A stretch of 64,000 nt of DNA from Lunularia cruciata (GCA_948567375.1 OX419755.1:67001-131000), one strand, 5' to 3'; shown: positions 20,151 through 32,567, counted from the first letter of the stretch. The notes: generated by a model not told the origin, from the letters alone. Program-made: numbers and translations.

Positions 20151-23100
20151 TGTGACAACCTAAAAAATATCACTTTTGCGGTAATCGGGTAAGTAAAGTT
20201 TGTTCCTGTAGAGATATGATTAAAAATTGGTCAAATACAAAGCAAAGTAATAATTTCAGTTCTTCTTGGTTGCATCTTTAAGCTCTCAGGTAGAAACCAC
20301 ACCCTGAAGAGAGTAACAAGCTCACGATCTTGACAACTTGTCATGAATACATACACACATAATCACAACATAACAAATTCTGTCCAAACAAATCTTGATT
20401 GTGATGATTCAAATTCTCCCAAAGATGGAATTTCACTACAAAGAACAACTTTGCCTTAGAATTGTGTTCCATCCCTCCACTGAAGGCACAACTTCCTTGA
20501 TCAAAATTGCTTCACATCAACTTCGCGTTGCACTCACAAATGTAGAATACTACCAACACTACAATTCCTCTCAGATCTGTCAAGGCATTGCTCTGATTGC
20601 ACACTTCACTCAAGATCACACACACAAAATGAAGATCAAGGCTATGGAATCCAACATCCACAAACACACTAACTTGCACTTTGAAATTCTCCCAACACTC
20701 ACAAACACAAACATAGAATTGATACTCAAAATCAAGCTCAAGCGACAAGCACTAAAAATAGCACTTCACTTTATCTTTCTTCGGAAATATGAATATTGAA
20801 CAACGACTTGAATGCCACTCTTAAATAGTGAAGCAAACAACACTACTAACAAAAATACCATTCTACAACAACTCTTCTAACTTGCAGATCCAAATTGACA
20901 ATGCACCCATTCATATCTGTCTCTTCAGATCTCAAATCTGTTTCTACCCCGATCCGATGTCAAGCACCTCATTAGCTTTTAAACCCAATGATCTTCCTAT
21001 TACTTCTCCTTCTTTGGGTATATCTACCGCTACTAAATCCTTCACCATTTCTACTATCTCTTCTCTACAATCTACAATTGAGGTCATGGGTAATCTATCT
21101 ACTTCCTTATCTTTTGACCCACTCTTCTCTAATGTGTTAAATATCAAGTCCAATGACACCTGAATTCCTATTTCTGCAACACCGGACTTCCTCTCCTCTG
21201 TCACACTACTCCTGATTTGCTCTAACTCTGACTTGACTAAATCTAATTGGAGACTTACATTGTTTCTTACTTCTAACATCTTCCAATCTACTCGCCCTTA
21301 ATCAGATCAGCAAAATGTTCATATCCACATCTTTGGCTTTTCTCTTTTGAGTTTCCTGCACAAGCAACTTTAACTCATGTAGACATGTTTCTTCCAATCT
21401 CCCTTCAGCTTCTGTGTTCAAGATTTCCCGCAACTTTCCTGCAACTTTTCCTACTAATTCTGACTCATAACCTCGAGATTGCTCTACCTTCAACTCTTTG
21501 CGGTACATTTTCAACTCATCTTTGTACTCAATAGCGAGCATCTTCTTTTCCTCCGCATACTATGAACTCTGTAACTCAACACTTTGTACCAGCTAGCTCA
21601 ATCTTTCTTCTTCTTGATGCTTGACTGCCAACTCTCTCTGCCATGCTTGATCCTTCCCAATTGCGCTCTTCCTCAAGCTTTCCAACTCTTGCTCCATTAT
21701 TGCGGCCATCGCCTTCACATGAATACTCTCAATGTGCACATCACTGACCTCCTCTTTCATCTTGGTCAGCAACATTGCCTTCTCTTTCAGTTCTTCAGCT
21801 TGCTTCTGTAGTTCCTTACGTCTTGACTCAACACTCTCTTGCAACTTCTCAAAAGTCTTCTTCTTCAAGATTGCATCCACCCGAAGTTCTTCAACTTCCT
21901 CGTCTCTTTGGGCTACGCGCTCTTGCAAACCCTTCACTTCAACCAGCAGATACTTTACCACCTGCAACTCATTTTTCACCTTCATATGATCTTGGGGAAT
22001 GACCTTCTGGTGCTCCTTCAACAATTCCAACAATGGAGTGACAACCTTTGATAGATACTGAATTCCGCCAAAGTTCTCTTTGTCTTTGGCCCCGTCTTTG
22101 TACTTTGCTTCTTCCATCGGCTCCTTCTGCCAAAGTTGCGATCTTTTTATCTTCAGAGACACTACTTCCGAGCTTCCTTCTTCCTTACCTACTGAAATCA
22201 GCCCCGCAAGATACTCCTTTTGTCTTTCAGCCCCCTTCTCTTCCACAACCAAGGCTACGCAATAATTCTTCTTTCCTGATACATTGTCAATCATTGCATG
22301 ACAAGCTTCACCCCTCCAACCGATTGCTAAACCTCATGTTCCCCCTCACTCTCACTTCTAGATTCCTCACTTTGTAAAGTGATTTTGTCTTCTTCTAAGT
22401 CCTCTCCTCGAGACTCTGTCTCCCCTTCAGACTTGGTTTTTGATGATGCTTCTCTCACACTCTTCTTACTCTACAGAACCAGTCTTCTCGTCTTTTGTTG
22501 TGCTGGAGGTGACTTTGCACCTTCGGGTTTACTGTGCTTCTTCTTCTTCAGACTTGTGACTTCTTCCATCTTCCACTGTCCCATCCTCAAGAAGTGATCA
22601 TCACTAGCTCATAGGTGTGCCATATATTGTTGCTCTTATTCATCTGCCTCCCATCTCAAATCAGGATGGAAATGCAACACCATGCAATGTTTCTCCTTTG
22701 CTGTCAGCAAGTTCAACCCAAAGTAGAAGTGTGCTGCAAATGGTGCAAAATAATGTGGGGGCAAACCTGTCCTCCAATTGACCACCATCTGCCTTGTTTG
22801 TTGGTGAAAACACTTTGCCCAATTCACCTTCACTCTTGTAAACATTTGGTGGAAAAAGACGCCTGTTGCATGTTCACATAAGTCATTTGGTCTGGTTTGA
22901 ACATGGCCATTATCGTCCCCATGATACTTCATTGAATCGGGTCCCAATAGAACTCCACCTTGTAACTATTTGTTGTACGTAGAGCAAAGAACAAATTTTG
23001 GATCTCCGCCGTCTCCTCTGAAGCATCACACTTCCGATAGAAAGTGATCCCCATTGGTTCTCCTACTTCCTCCCCCAACACTAACCTCCAATCCGACTCA

Positions 23101-23882
23101 GTCCATCAAGCCGGATTTCCTCTCTTCTCCTTGACTTTGGGGCCATCCTTCACAATTACTGGCGGCTATCTCTGCCATGACTCTTGGGAAATTGAAATTC
23201 CAGTTCCATGCTAAAAAGGTAATAAGAAGTATGTTCAAGACTTTGATCCTTGCTATGATGTCTAACCTACAAATGGTGAAACTTTGCACTGCCAGAGCAT
23301 TTGTGACCTTCTTTGCCATGATCTGCTCTCTCATTCTTCGGCACTAGAAAACTATTCCTTCTCTTGGACAAGACACTCTAACCCCTTTTGGATTTTGGAA
23401 AATTTCACTCTTAATGGCTTCCTGACACATATTACTGTAGGACGACTACTCAGAGGGATTGGAAATCTACTTGACATATTCAACTTGTCCTTGCGCAATC
23501 CCACTTTTATATTACCCCAAATTGCAGTCATTTTTCAGTCAATTTCAAAATCAACTTCCCCTTCTTTTGGGTGTCACTGTCAAGACATGCTTCTTCTATC
23601 TCCACCGTTTCTTGAAGTGTACTTTCTTGCCACACACCAAGGTTGTTAGATGGTCTTTGTATCAGCCTTTGCTTCCTGATCCAAAGACGATGCTCTTTGG
23701 ACTTCTTTCTTTGTACCCTTCTCCTAAGTACCTCCATCATTGGATCCGATCTTGACTTCTTTGGATTTCCTCCAAAGTCACTTCTGTCCATTCCTTCTTT
23801 TGCAATTTAGCTTTCTTTTTTTACTTCTTCTCCCAAATACTAATAAACAAAAATAAACAAAAAACGTGGGCACCACATTATG
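20146..23882 (-). mobile_element. Solo long LTR of family A (copy A3) with target duplication
   Basis: The LTR is 20151-23877 (3,727 bp), ends TGTGACAACC and CACCACA. It is flanked by CTATG (20146-20150) and TTATG (23878-23882), a 5-bp target duplication with one C-to-T change. The empty site is legible from C2 (GCCTATGCTAGTCGCTCC near 59940). TG..CA ends, 5-bp duplication and no internal region show that the whole 3.7 kb behaved as one LTR. Confidence 0.9.
20944..23791 (-). pseudogene. LTR-embedded U3 ORF of family A (A3 copy)
   Basis: Starts MDRSDFGGNPKKSRSD at 23791, about 85 bases inside the LTR. Segments: 23528-23791 (basic, SDPMMEVLRRRVQRKK), 23098-23334, 22636-22947 (FFHQMFTRVKVNWAKCFHQQ, GLPPHYFAPFAAHFYFGLNLLTAKEKH), then a long coiled coil at 21593-22294 (233 residues uninterrupted) and 20944-21541 with the acidic tail EVLDIGSG. 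Stops and frameshifts lie between segments. No homology that I recognise. Confidence 0.7.
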
Positions 23883-25056
23883 CTAGTTGCTCCAACAATT
23901 CAGCGGAGGCAAAGTATAGTTCATATGAGGGAGAGTGCTTGGCAGCAGTTTGGGCAGTAGCACATTTCCAATGTTACCTATTAGGTAACCTCTTCACTCT
24001 CATCACTGATCATCAACCACTAAAATGGTTGATGGAGTCCGACAAACTTTTAGGAAAGCTTGCATGATGGGCTCTAATTTTACTAGAGTATGATTTCTTG
24101 GTTATTCACAGACCTGGAGTGGTGAAGCGTGATGCAGATAGGTTGAGTGGAAACCCATGTCCCACCTAGTAGGATCAGACCGGAGCACGTTGGCATGGTG
24201 AGATAGATGAGGAGATGGTGCCAGGTTGGCATGCATTTGCCTTTCTATGTATATCTTTTGAGGCTTAAATGGTATCTCTCTCAACACATACAAGAGGAGT
24301 TATTGAGGTCACAAATCCAGAGAGTGAAGATATTGGTACAGTTCAATGAGACATTCATGATGATGTCTTAGTGATGGACTATCTTTGCACTGGTGTTGTG
24401 GGTGGCACAATTGGGGCTAAGGAGAGAAACTATGTTCTTCAGCAAGCCCAATGGTTCAAATTGGAGAGCATACACATTTTGCGTGTATGGGAGGATGGTA
24501 GAGTGTGAGTAGTACCACTTCCATCTTAGAGACCATAATTGGTCTGTCATGCTCATGAAGAGCTAGGACATTTTGGAGTCAAGCGTACATATAGCTTACT
24601 CCAGAGTCACTATTGGTGGCGTGGTATGCAGACCAAGGTACAATAGTTTGTTGCCAGATGTGTGGTTTGTGACCGAGTTAGAGCATCATTCAATGCTCCT
24701 ACGCCATAGTTACACCCATTACCTATCATAGGATTGGGTTACCGTTGGAGTTTGGACTTTGCTAGACCTTTACTGCTGACTATGAGACATCATCTGTATG
24801 TTTTGGTGATGGTGGAGCACTTCTCCAAGTGGATTGAGTTGGTGGTACTTCCTGACAAGTCTATGAAGGGACAACTTACTCATTCTTGGATTGAGTTCTT
24901 AGTCATTTTGGTGCACCAGCTGAGATTTTGACTGAGCAGGGTACAGAGTTCTGGGGGGAGTTTCAGGTCTTGTGTGACAAGGTTTTGATTGATCACCGTA
25001 CTACCTCCCGAGAGCACCTAAGGCAGATGGCTTAGCAGAGAGAGTGGTTCAAACGG
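23878..25056 (+). pseudogene. C1 RNase H end and integrase N-terminus and core
   Basis: RNase H resumes with NNSAEAKYSSYEGECLAAVW and continues through DHQPLKWLMES and HRPGVV..DADRLS. The integrase zinc domain follows (HAHEELGHFGVKRT, CVVCDRV), then the core with D in WSLDFARPL and a second acidic site region LTEQGTEF, where Asp has become Glu. It stops at 25056 in RVVQT, where unit E is inserted. Several stops are present. Confidence 0.85.
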
Positions 25057-26244
25057 TGTTGTCAAGAAAATAATCCACACGTAGTATTGGTGCAATTTGA
25101 TGTGAGTTTCTTTTTCATGTTAGTGAACTCAAGGGTTTCATGTTATGGTGAAACCGGAAGTTGTTTTGTGTTCCTATAAACTCAAGGATTTTCTCTTGTG
25201 TTACATCAAGGATTTTCTTTTATGTTACATAAGCTCTGGGCTTATTTGTATGTCACTTAAGAGCAGGAGTTTGTTTATGTTATTGGGGTCTCAAGAGTAT
25301 TTGAGTTAGTGGTAGTAGCAAGGGGTTTGGGGGCATCAAGAAAAAAGAAAAAGAAAAGCCTGAACAGGTCTGGAGAAAGAAAAGGGGAAGGAGAGGATAT
25401 TTTTGGGAGAAAGAGGCCTGGACAGGGGGAGAGGAATTTTGGAAGGGTATTTTTTTTTGTGACTGGTGTGGATCAGGAGAGGAGTCTGAATGAGAAGTGG
25501 CAAAGGGATTGGAAGGGAAAATGTTCCCCAGGAGGGAGTTTAGACAGTGAGGAGTTCTGGAAAATCAGTAGAGCTGGCACAAATTTTCCGGAATTGACAT
25601 GGGTTTTGAGGAGAAATGTTTGAAGGAGTTTAGACAATGAGGAGTTTTGGAAAATCAGTAGGGCTGGCAGGAAGCTTAGTGGATTGACATGGGTTTTGAG
25701 GAGAAATGTTTGCAGGAGTTTAGTCAATAGGAGTTCCGGGAAGATAAGTAGGGCTAGCAGTGGAGTTCTCCTGAAGTGGCAAAGGGATTTGAAGGAAAAA
25801 TGTTTCCCAAGAGAGAGTTTAGACAGTGAGGAGTTTTGGAAAATCAATAGGGCTGGTAGGAAGTTTTGGGAATTGACATGGGTTTTGAGGAGAAATGTTT
25901 GTAGGAGTTTTAGTCAACAAGAGTTTTGGGAACATCAGTAGGGCTGGCAATGGAGTTCTCGGGAAGAGGCAAAGGGATTTGAAGGAAAAATGTTTCCTAA
26001 GAGGGAGTTTAGACAATGAGGAGTTTCAGAAAATCAATAGGGCTGGCAGGAAGTTTCAGGAAGTGACATGGGTTTTGAGGAGAAATGTTTGCAGGAGTTT
26101 TAGTCAGCAGGAGTTTTGGAAGATCAGTAGGGCTGGCAGGAAGTTTCGTGAATTGACATGGGTTTTGAGGAGAAATGTTTGTAGGAGTTTAGTAAGCAGA
26201 AGTTTCAAGAAGATCAGTAGGGCTGGCAGTGTAGTTTTTGAGAA

Positions 26245-28129
26245 GGGGTTGTGACAACCCGGCAAATATTACTTTTGCGGTCATCGGGTAAGTAAAGTTT
26301 GTTCCAGCAAAGATATGATTCAGAATTGGTCAAATACAAAGTCAAACAGTAACATGTAGTTCTTCTTGATTTCTTCTTTAATCTCTTAGGTAGAAACTAC
26401 ACCCAAAAGAGAGTAACAAGCTCACAATCTTGACAACTTGTCACAAATACACCCACACATAATCACAACATAGTGAATTCTGTCCAAACAAATCTTGATT
26501 GTGATGATTCAAATTCTCCCAAAGATGGCATTTCACTACAAAGAACAACTTTGCCTTAGAATTGTGTTCCATCCCTCCACTGAAGGCACAACTTCCTTGA
26601 TCAAAATTGCTTCACATCAACTTCGTGCTGCATTCACAAATGTAGAATACTACCAACACTACAATTCCTCTCAGATCTGTCAAGGCATTGCTTCAATGTA
26701 CTTCACTCATGATCAAACATACAAAATGAAGATCAAGACTATAGAATCCAACATCCACAGACACATTGACTTGCACTTCAAAATTCTCCACACACTCACA
26801 AACACAAACATAGAATTGACAATCAGAATTAAGCTCAAGCAACGAGCACTTAAAACCAACACTTTGCTTTATCTATGTTCAGAAATTTGAATACCGAACA
26901 ATATAGTTCTGCAAATGCTCCCTTTAAATACTAAAGCAAATGGCAGTTCTTCCTACTGATGCACCGCTTCTTCCTACCTGCAGATCCAAATTGACAATCC
27001 ATCTCTTCATATCTCAAAATAGTTTTTCCTCCAATTTGATGTCTACCTCATCATTGTTTTCAAACCCGATGATCTTCCTATTACTTCTCCTTCTTTGGGT
27101 ATATCTAATTCTACTAACTCCTTCACTATTTCTACCACATCTACACTACAATCTACAATTGAGGTCATGGGTAATCCTTCTACTTCGTCATCTCCCGACC
27201 CAATCTTCTCTAATGTGTCAAATAGCAAGTCCGATGACACCTGAATTCTTACTTCTGCAACATTGGTGTTAACTATTATCAATTCCTTTGCTAATTCTAC
27301 TATATCCTCATCAAGAATTGTAATTGAAAGCATGGGTACACTATCTACGCCTTCAATTTGTAACCCACTTTCTCATAATCTCTCAAGTAACTGACTCAAA
27401 GACACTTATTGTCTGATCTTGCACTTTGGGTTTATTCACTACTACTACTTCTCCTTCAATTCCTATTCCATCTTCAATCTGAACTGAAATTGAAGTCATA
27501 GCTATCCTAACTATCTATTCTTTTTCTATCCTAACTCTCTCTAATGCCTCAGGCAAGATTCTCGAAATCATCTTCATTGCACTTTGAGGTCTGACTATCT
27601 CAAATATAGTCATCTTTGTCTTGAGGTGAAGAAGCTTCTAACCTGACGTTGTGTAAACCTGAAGTCCAAAGTCCGAAGTCAGAAGTCTCAAGTCCGAAGT
27701 CTCAAGTCTCAAGTCTCAAGTCCGACGACCGAAGATCAGAAGACACTAACTTGCTATGTACATCTACTCTTGAAACTTCAAATGCTTGCAACTTCTTCTA
27801 CAAACCTTCAAACTCTACAATTTTGGTGGCAACAGAAAGCCCTGAACGAGACGCTTCCAACAATACATAACATACTTGATTTGAACTTGTGAACATTGAG
27901 ATATAGCCCCCGAAAAAATCTCAACCTGTAACTTCCATTCCTCCTTCGGGTCTGCCCTCTTTCAATCCTGGCTGAGTTAGTCTTCATCTGACACAAAGTA
28001 GACTTCCTAGGGCTTGATCAAAATACAAATTTCCTTTGATTTATTCTCCATTTGGTTTCAATTTAGTTTCAGCAAGGCAGTTCTTCTTCAAAACTCGTCC
28101 AAAATGAAAAATATGGGTACTACAGGGGC
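26245..28129 (-). mobile_element. Short-type solo LTR of family A (copy A5)
   Basis: 26250-28124 (1,875 bp) has TGTGACAACCC and GGGTACTACA ends and a 5-bp flank GGGGT/GGGGC (one C/T difference). The last ~1.1 kb of the LTR (in its own sense) resembles the long type, including the acidic tail of the U3 ORF (27043-27333). The first ~0.75 kb is different and lacks the rest of the ORF. The same short type makes up the complete element at 37587-42319. Confidence 0.85.
27655..27735 (+). repeat. Short tandem repeat (AAGTCCGAAGTC type) in A5 LTR
   Basis: Repeats of a ~7-bp word, AGTCYSAAGTC-like, run for about 80 bases. Shorter versions lie at the same place in the short LTRs near 39018 and 41852, so the array expands and contracts between copies. 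Confidence 0.7.
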
Positions 28130-28250
28130 AAAGGGATGTGAAGGGAAAATGTTTCCCAGGAGTGGAGTTTAGACAGTGAGGAGTTTTGGAAGATCAGTAG
28201 GGCTGGCAGGAAGTTTTGTAAATTGACATGGGTTTGAAGAGAAAGAATTT

Positions 28251-29717
28251 GAACAGAAGGGTTAAGACATTGAGAGTAGGAAGTTGAAAGGGAAGACAAG
28301 ACGAGGGTTTGGAGAAGAATCAAGAGCAAGGCAAGGGAGAAAATAATAAATACAGAATGTTGAGTTGGAAGGACAAAGGATCGAGAAGAGGGTTTCTGAA
28401 AAACAGAGAATATCAAAATTGGTTTTGAGAAAAAGGAAGAGAGAGAGGGTTAGAACTGTAAGGGAAGAAAAATCAAGGGAAACATCTGCGGAAAGACAAG
28501 GTCTAGACTGATCAGGGAGGTTGAAGGAGAGGGGAGTTTTTCAAGTGTTTGTTGGCTTGGTCTGTGACAAGATAGAGGAAGGAGAGAGAAATGCTTCGAG
28601 AGGCCTTTGGGCAGTGACATGACCAAAGAGAGAAATTTTGAAATTGAAGAGCTGATGGGTGTGGATGCAGGGAGAACTTTCAAGGGTATAGCTGACATGT
28701 GACATGAATGATTGAGCAAATGCTAGCACATGGCTTTGAAAACAGAGAGTCAAACATAGTTGTGGACTGAACTGCTAATAGAAGTTTTTTGAAAGGTGAG
28801 GTGCTTTGCAACAACAAAAAGAAAGCAAAGAGGGAGAAGTATTTTCTGAATGGAGTCTGAAGGGAGAAGAGGACTGGTTCAAAGGAACAAGAGATTGGGG
28901 AATGTCTCAATGGTTTTCTGAGAAGTGGAAAATTGAGGAGCTGAGTGTGTGGAGACAGGGTCTTTCACAAAAAATGTGGCGGAAGCTATTTGGCAGTGGT
29001 TGGAACAGTTAAGACATCAAGAATTGATTTACGTGAGCAGGAGATCTAAGGATGTTTCATGAAAGGATCTTTGGCTGAGAACAAAAACCTTTGCAACAAA
29101 GCATTGATGGGAGTGCTGCTGGGAGGTGAAGGAAGAGGTCTGGAGGGTGAGTTGTCTTTACTGTTATCGGACAAAGTGTGTGGGAAAAGCGCCAGGTGAA
29201 ATGATTTTCTGTCATAATTTAGTGCAAACATGTATGAACTGGAGTTGTTTGGCTTGTCCAAACTTGTGAACCTTGCAGCTGAATTTTTTATGAATGAAAA
29301 ATCCTAAGACAATGTGTGTTCAATCTATGACTAGCATGGAGGAAACTCTATTTTAAGAGCTCTTAGTCTGTCTATATGAATGGTTTGATTTAGTAGCCTC
29401 GGTGCCGGGTTGAGCCCAAATAGAATACTATTTGTTGTTTGTAAAATTCCCAGCCCATTTTTAGGAACCGTCTAGTCCAAAACCATAGCTGAAACTGCGT
29501 GGGCTGGCCAGTATTGTGAAGGCCAAGGACAAACCCTTGAGAAACCCAACCTCAAGAAACAAAGAAAAATTCTTATAGAGCTCAGATTTCTAACACACCA
29601 AGAATAAGAAGAGAATGTAAGTCTATGAGAAACTCTAAATCAACTACAATAAAGACAAACTTAGCACAAGCAGCCATGTGCCCGGTGCACTCTCAAGGCC
29701 AAAGAAATTCCCTGACA
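28251..29717. other. Right part of unit E, no gene seen
   Basis: Purine-rich (GGAAG/AGAAG-rich) on the plus strand up to about 28960, then of mixed composition. No frame looks coding in either direction and no known domain is visible. The last 300 bases lead to the CCCTGACA terminus. Confidence 0.4.
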
Positions 29718-30250
29718 ACGGTGAAGAGAGGATTGCAAAAGTATGGTTTGTAGAGAGGCCACTTGGGAGATTGGGATCTTCAATTACCTTGGTTGGCCAT
29801 GGGCTATCCGTTTGGCCGGCAATCCTCCTAAGCATCCTTCTCTCCATACTTTCTGACAAGGAGGAGGTTATAGACCTTTGATCCATCAATTTCATCCAAT
29901 AAACTATGTGTATCTATAGTAGACAACACCAATGACATTTGATGTTTCTTGAGAGTGCGTGAGGTTTTGCCATCTGGAGTCCTTGTGTTAGAAGGATGTG
30001 ATGGTGTTGTTTGGAAGGATCATGTGTGCAATTGTGCGCCATGCTACCTCCCAAACATTGATGGTACTATGGACCCAAGCTTGGCACTTGTACGTGCAAG
30101 CTTGAAGTGTATGTCATGTGGCTCTTTTGGTGAAGCTGCTACTATGTTAGTGTGTGATAGTTGTTTGAGAAGATGGCATATGGCATGTATGACTCCTCTC
30201 CTCACGGTGGTTCCTCAAGGATAGTGGTTATATCCTAAATGTACTTGACC
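29718..30250 (+). pseudogene. C1 integrase C-terminus and PHD finger
   Basis: The integrase end (VKRGLQKYGL, RGHLGDW, LPWLAMGY in shifted frames) is followed by an SH3-like stretch (RVREVLPSGVLVLEG) and the linker NCAPCYLPNIDGTMDPSLALV. A PHD finger comes next: CMSC, CDSC, W-H-MAC and the final Cys pair. The last part is damaged: a TAG stop precedes WLYPKC, where the first Cys of the last pair is Tyr. C2 keeps this domain intact at 58030-58329. Confidence 0.85.
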
Positions 30251-30417
30251 TATAGCTAGTTCATTATTTATATGGTATAGATTGCAGATAGGCGACTAAT
30301 GATAGGGCTCCATAGGACCGGGCCTCTTGATCTTTGCCCATTATAAGGTATACCATATACTTAGAGTAGATGGCTATATGGAGTCAGAGGGATCTAACCG
30401 CTAGCTAGGAAGGCAAT
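30251..30417 (+). other. 3' UTR and polypurine tract of C1
   Basis: Non-coding stretch after the PHD finger, ending CTAGCTAGGAAGGCAAT directly before the LTR. The better preserved C2 version (57861-57875) reads AGCTAGGGGGGCGAT on its sense strand, a good polypurine tract. Confidence 0.6.
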
Positions 30418-31079
30418 TGTGGCACTTTAGAGTCTATGTATGACTTATGTGTGAGTTGTGCTTCTATAACGTATGATGTTGACAATGATGCATGTTGTGT
30501 AGCAATGTATATACACACGATAGTTGTCACGCCATTTGTAGTGTCACATCTAGATTGCTTGGACACTGGAGTTCCAGTGATAGTAGTTAGAGTTATTTCA
30601 GTAGTTTCTCAAAGGCTACTTTCCAATGGTCAGATTTTGTGTTTGAGGTACTGACTTCACGGTGGGGCCTACTGCCACTTTGCACCATTTGCACCACCAT
30701 CAAGTGTACCATCAGCAGAACTATTAGGGTTTCAGACCTAGCTCTAGTCCAAGGGGTATACTTTCGAAGTGCAGCTCTAAAGAGCTCACTTCTTTGATGT
30801 TGAGCCTTTGAGTTCTTGGCTATGGTGGATAGAGACCGGCAAGCGTCACCTAGATTCTCTTAGCAAGAGTGGGTGTGGCTTGACTGTAATCAATGCCTAG
30901 TTGTTGGTAGTTTATAGAGTGACAGATCAAGTACTGATTTGAGTTGAGTTGAGAGTGGTAAACAATCTGATTATTGTGGCACTTTAGAGTCTATGTATGA
31001 CTTATTTGTGAGTTGTGCTTCTATAGTGTATGATGTTGACATCAATGTATGTTGTGTAGCAATGTATATATGCACAACA
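30418..31079 (+). mobile_element. 3' LTR of C1 (662 bp)
   Basis: TGTGGCACTT..GCACAACA, 662 bp, exactly the length of the C2 LTR at 57199-57860. It ends where family B coding sequence (RNase H) starts, so the end is a true insertion boundary. The presumed target site on this side is AGACT (31080-31084). The first and last 105 bases are copies of each other (30418-30522 and 30975-31079). Confidence 0.85.
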
Positions 31080-32498
31080 AGACTCTCAAAGCTTTTGAGG
31101 AGCTCAAGTAATCCCTTATAATGGCTTCAATTCTTGCTAAATCTAATTTGAGTAACCCTTTCATCCTTAACATTGATGCTTCCAATGTAGCTATAGGATG
31201 CACTCTTAGTCAACTAGACCAAGATGAGCATGATCATCTAAATAGCTTATGCTAGTAGATAGATGGTCTTAGCAAAGAAGAACTATTCAGTCACAAAAAG
31301 AGAAAGGTTGGTAGTGATTTTTGGTCTCAGAAGTTTTGACTATACTTGATTGGAGGGAAGGCTCCCATTGTCATGGGTCATAAGGCTTTGAAGTACATCT
31401 TCAACAAGGCTAGTAAGGTGGATGATACTCTTGTTTGAATATGGTTACACCATTGAGAAAAGACCAAGGAAGAAACATGGAAATGCTGACTTATTATTTA
31501 GGGCTTATGATCATGATGGAGTTTATCCAATGGATGATTCTTTTTTAGATGAAGCTCATGATAACCTCAATCACTCAAGTGGTTTAAATGGAGTACAAGG
31601 ACATAGTAGACTTTGTTACAAGAGGTAACTATCCTGATGGGATGTATGCTACGGAGAGGAAGGCCCTTGCAGCAAGATGTAAACCTTACACAATAGTGGA
31701 GAATATTTCTTTTCACCAAGAAGCAGATGGTCTACTTCAAAGAGTAGTGGGTAAGGAGGAGTCTATCCTACTCATGAAAGAGTTTCATGATGGTTTGGTA
31801 TGAGGGGATCACTTTGCAAGCAAGGTGACCGCTTTCAAGATTCTAGATGTAGGTTACTATTGGAGAGGAATTTTCAAGGATTGTCTTGATTATTACAAAC
31901 TTGTACTATTTGTCAAGCTTTTGCTAGGAAGTTTACCTCTTCTTCACCTCTTAGATCAATTCCATTACTATGAACTTTTGAGAAGTAGGTAATTGACTTT
32001 GTTGGTCCTCTCAATAGAACCTCAAGGAACAATTAGTACGTTATGGTAGTTATTGATTACCTTACCAAGAGGGTTGAGACTAAATCATTGAGAGACAAGA
32101 ATGAAGATGAATTTAGTAGATTTCTTTATAAACACATCATCACTAGGTTTAGGTGCCCTTTGGAGTTGGTTTTTGATAGAGGAGGATGAGCAAACCCAAA
32201 GGAAAAAAAAAGAGAGCTATGACATGAGGCAAGGCAAGAAGAAGGTAGAGCCCTTCAAGGAAGATGATCAGTTACTGTTGTTTGATTTTATTCAATTCAA
32301 GGGGTTGCAAAAGAAGTTCTTGTGTAGGTACTTAGACCTTTCATAGTGGAGAAGGTGTGAGGAAATTACACTTATGATCTCAAGGAGTTGGGAGGAAGAC
32401 ATTTTGATAGGATTAACCATGACAAGTTGAAGTTGTTTCATAGAAGGTAAAGGGACTTTCACTTTAAGGACAAAGTGAAATCTTAGTTTGGGGGTAAT
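31080..32498 (+). pseudogene. Old family B copy: RNase H, integrase and polypurine tract
   Basis: Begins inside RNase H (TLKAFEELK) and reads ILNIDASNVAIGCTLSQLDQDEH, FHDGL, FKILDVGYYWRGIF and an integrase D1 region (DFVGPLNRTSRN), interrupted by many stops. A deletion after DRGG near 32190 removes most of the core. Coding resumes in the C-terminal tail (KKKESYD, LLLFDFIQFKGLQKKFL). It ends with polypurine tract TAGTTTGGGGGTAAT. The upstream half of this copy should lie on the far side of the C elements inserted in it. Confidence 0.85.
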
Positions 32499-32567
32499 TG
32501 TAACACCCATTGGTGCATGTTTACTCTATATGGATATTAAGTTGGTATTGCAAGGGATGGAGAAATA

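Larger units (their letters stand above)
25541..28250 (+). repeat. Minisatellite array inside unit E (interrupted by A5)
   Basis: Units of about 85-100 bases start GAGTTTAGACAATGAGGAG (near 25541, 25626, 25713, 25817, 25904, 26004, 26095, 26183). They alternate between a form with GGAATTGACATGGG and a form with GGCAAAGGGATTTGAAGG. A partial unit precedes the array from about 25480. The last complete units resume at 28125-28250 after copy A5, so A5 landed in an existing array. Confidence 0.85.
25053..29721. mobile_element. Unit E: TG..CA element or solo LTR in C1 integrase
   Basis: 25057-29717 begins TGTTGTCAAG and ends TTCCCTGACA, with ACGG on both sides (25053-25056, 29718-29721; AACGG if the terminal A is shared). 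Integrase coding resumes in the word GTGAAGAGAGG after it. Without the nested A5 copy it is about 2.8 kb. It has no retrotransposon protein, primer site or second LTR that I can see, so a solo LTR or a non-coding element are both possible. Its middle is a tandem-repeat array. Confidence 0.7.

Noticed and set aside
25541-26249. Repeat array as CRISPR
   Set aside because: The units are directly abutting 85-100 bp minisatellite repeats without unique spacers, in a plant retroelement context.
29644-29895. Minus-strand 83-codon frame near the end of unit E
   Set aside because: Shadow of the resumed C1 integrase on the plus strand.
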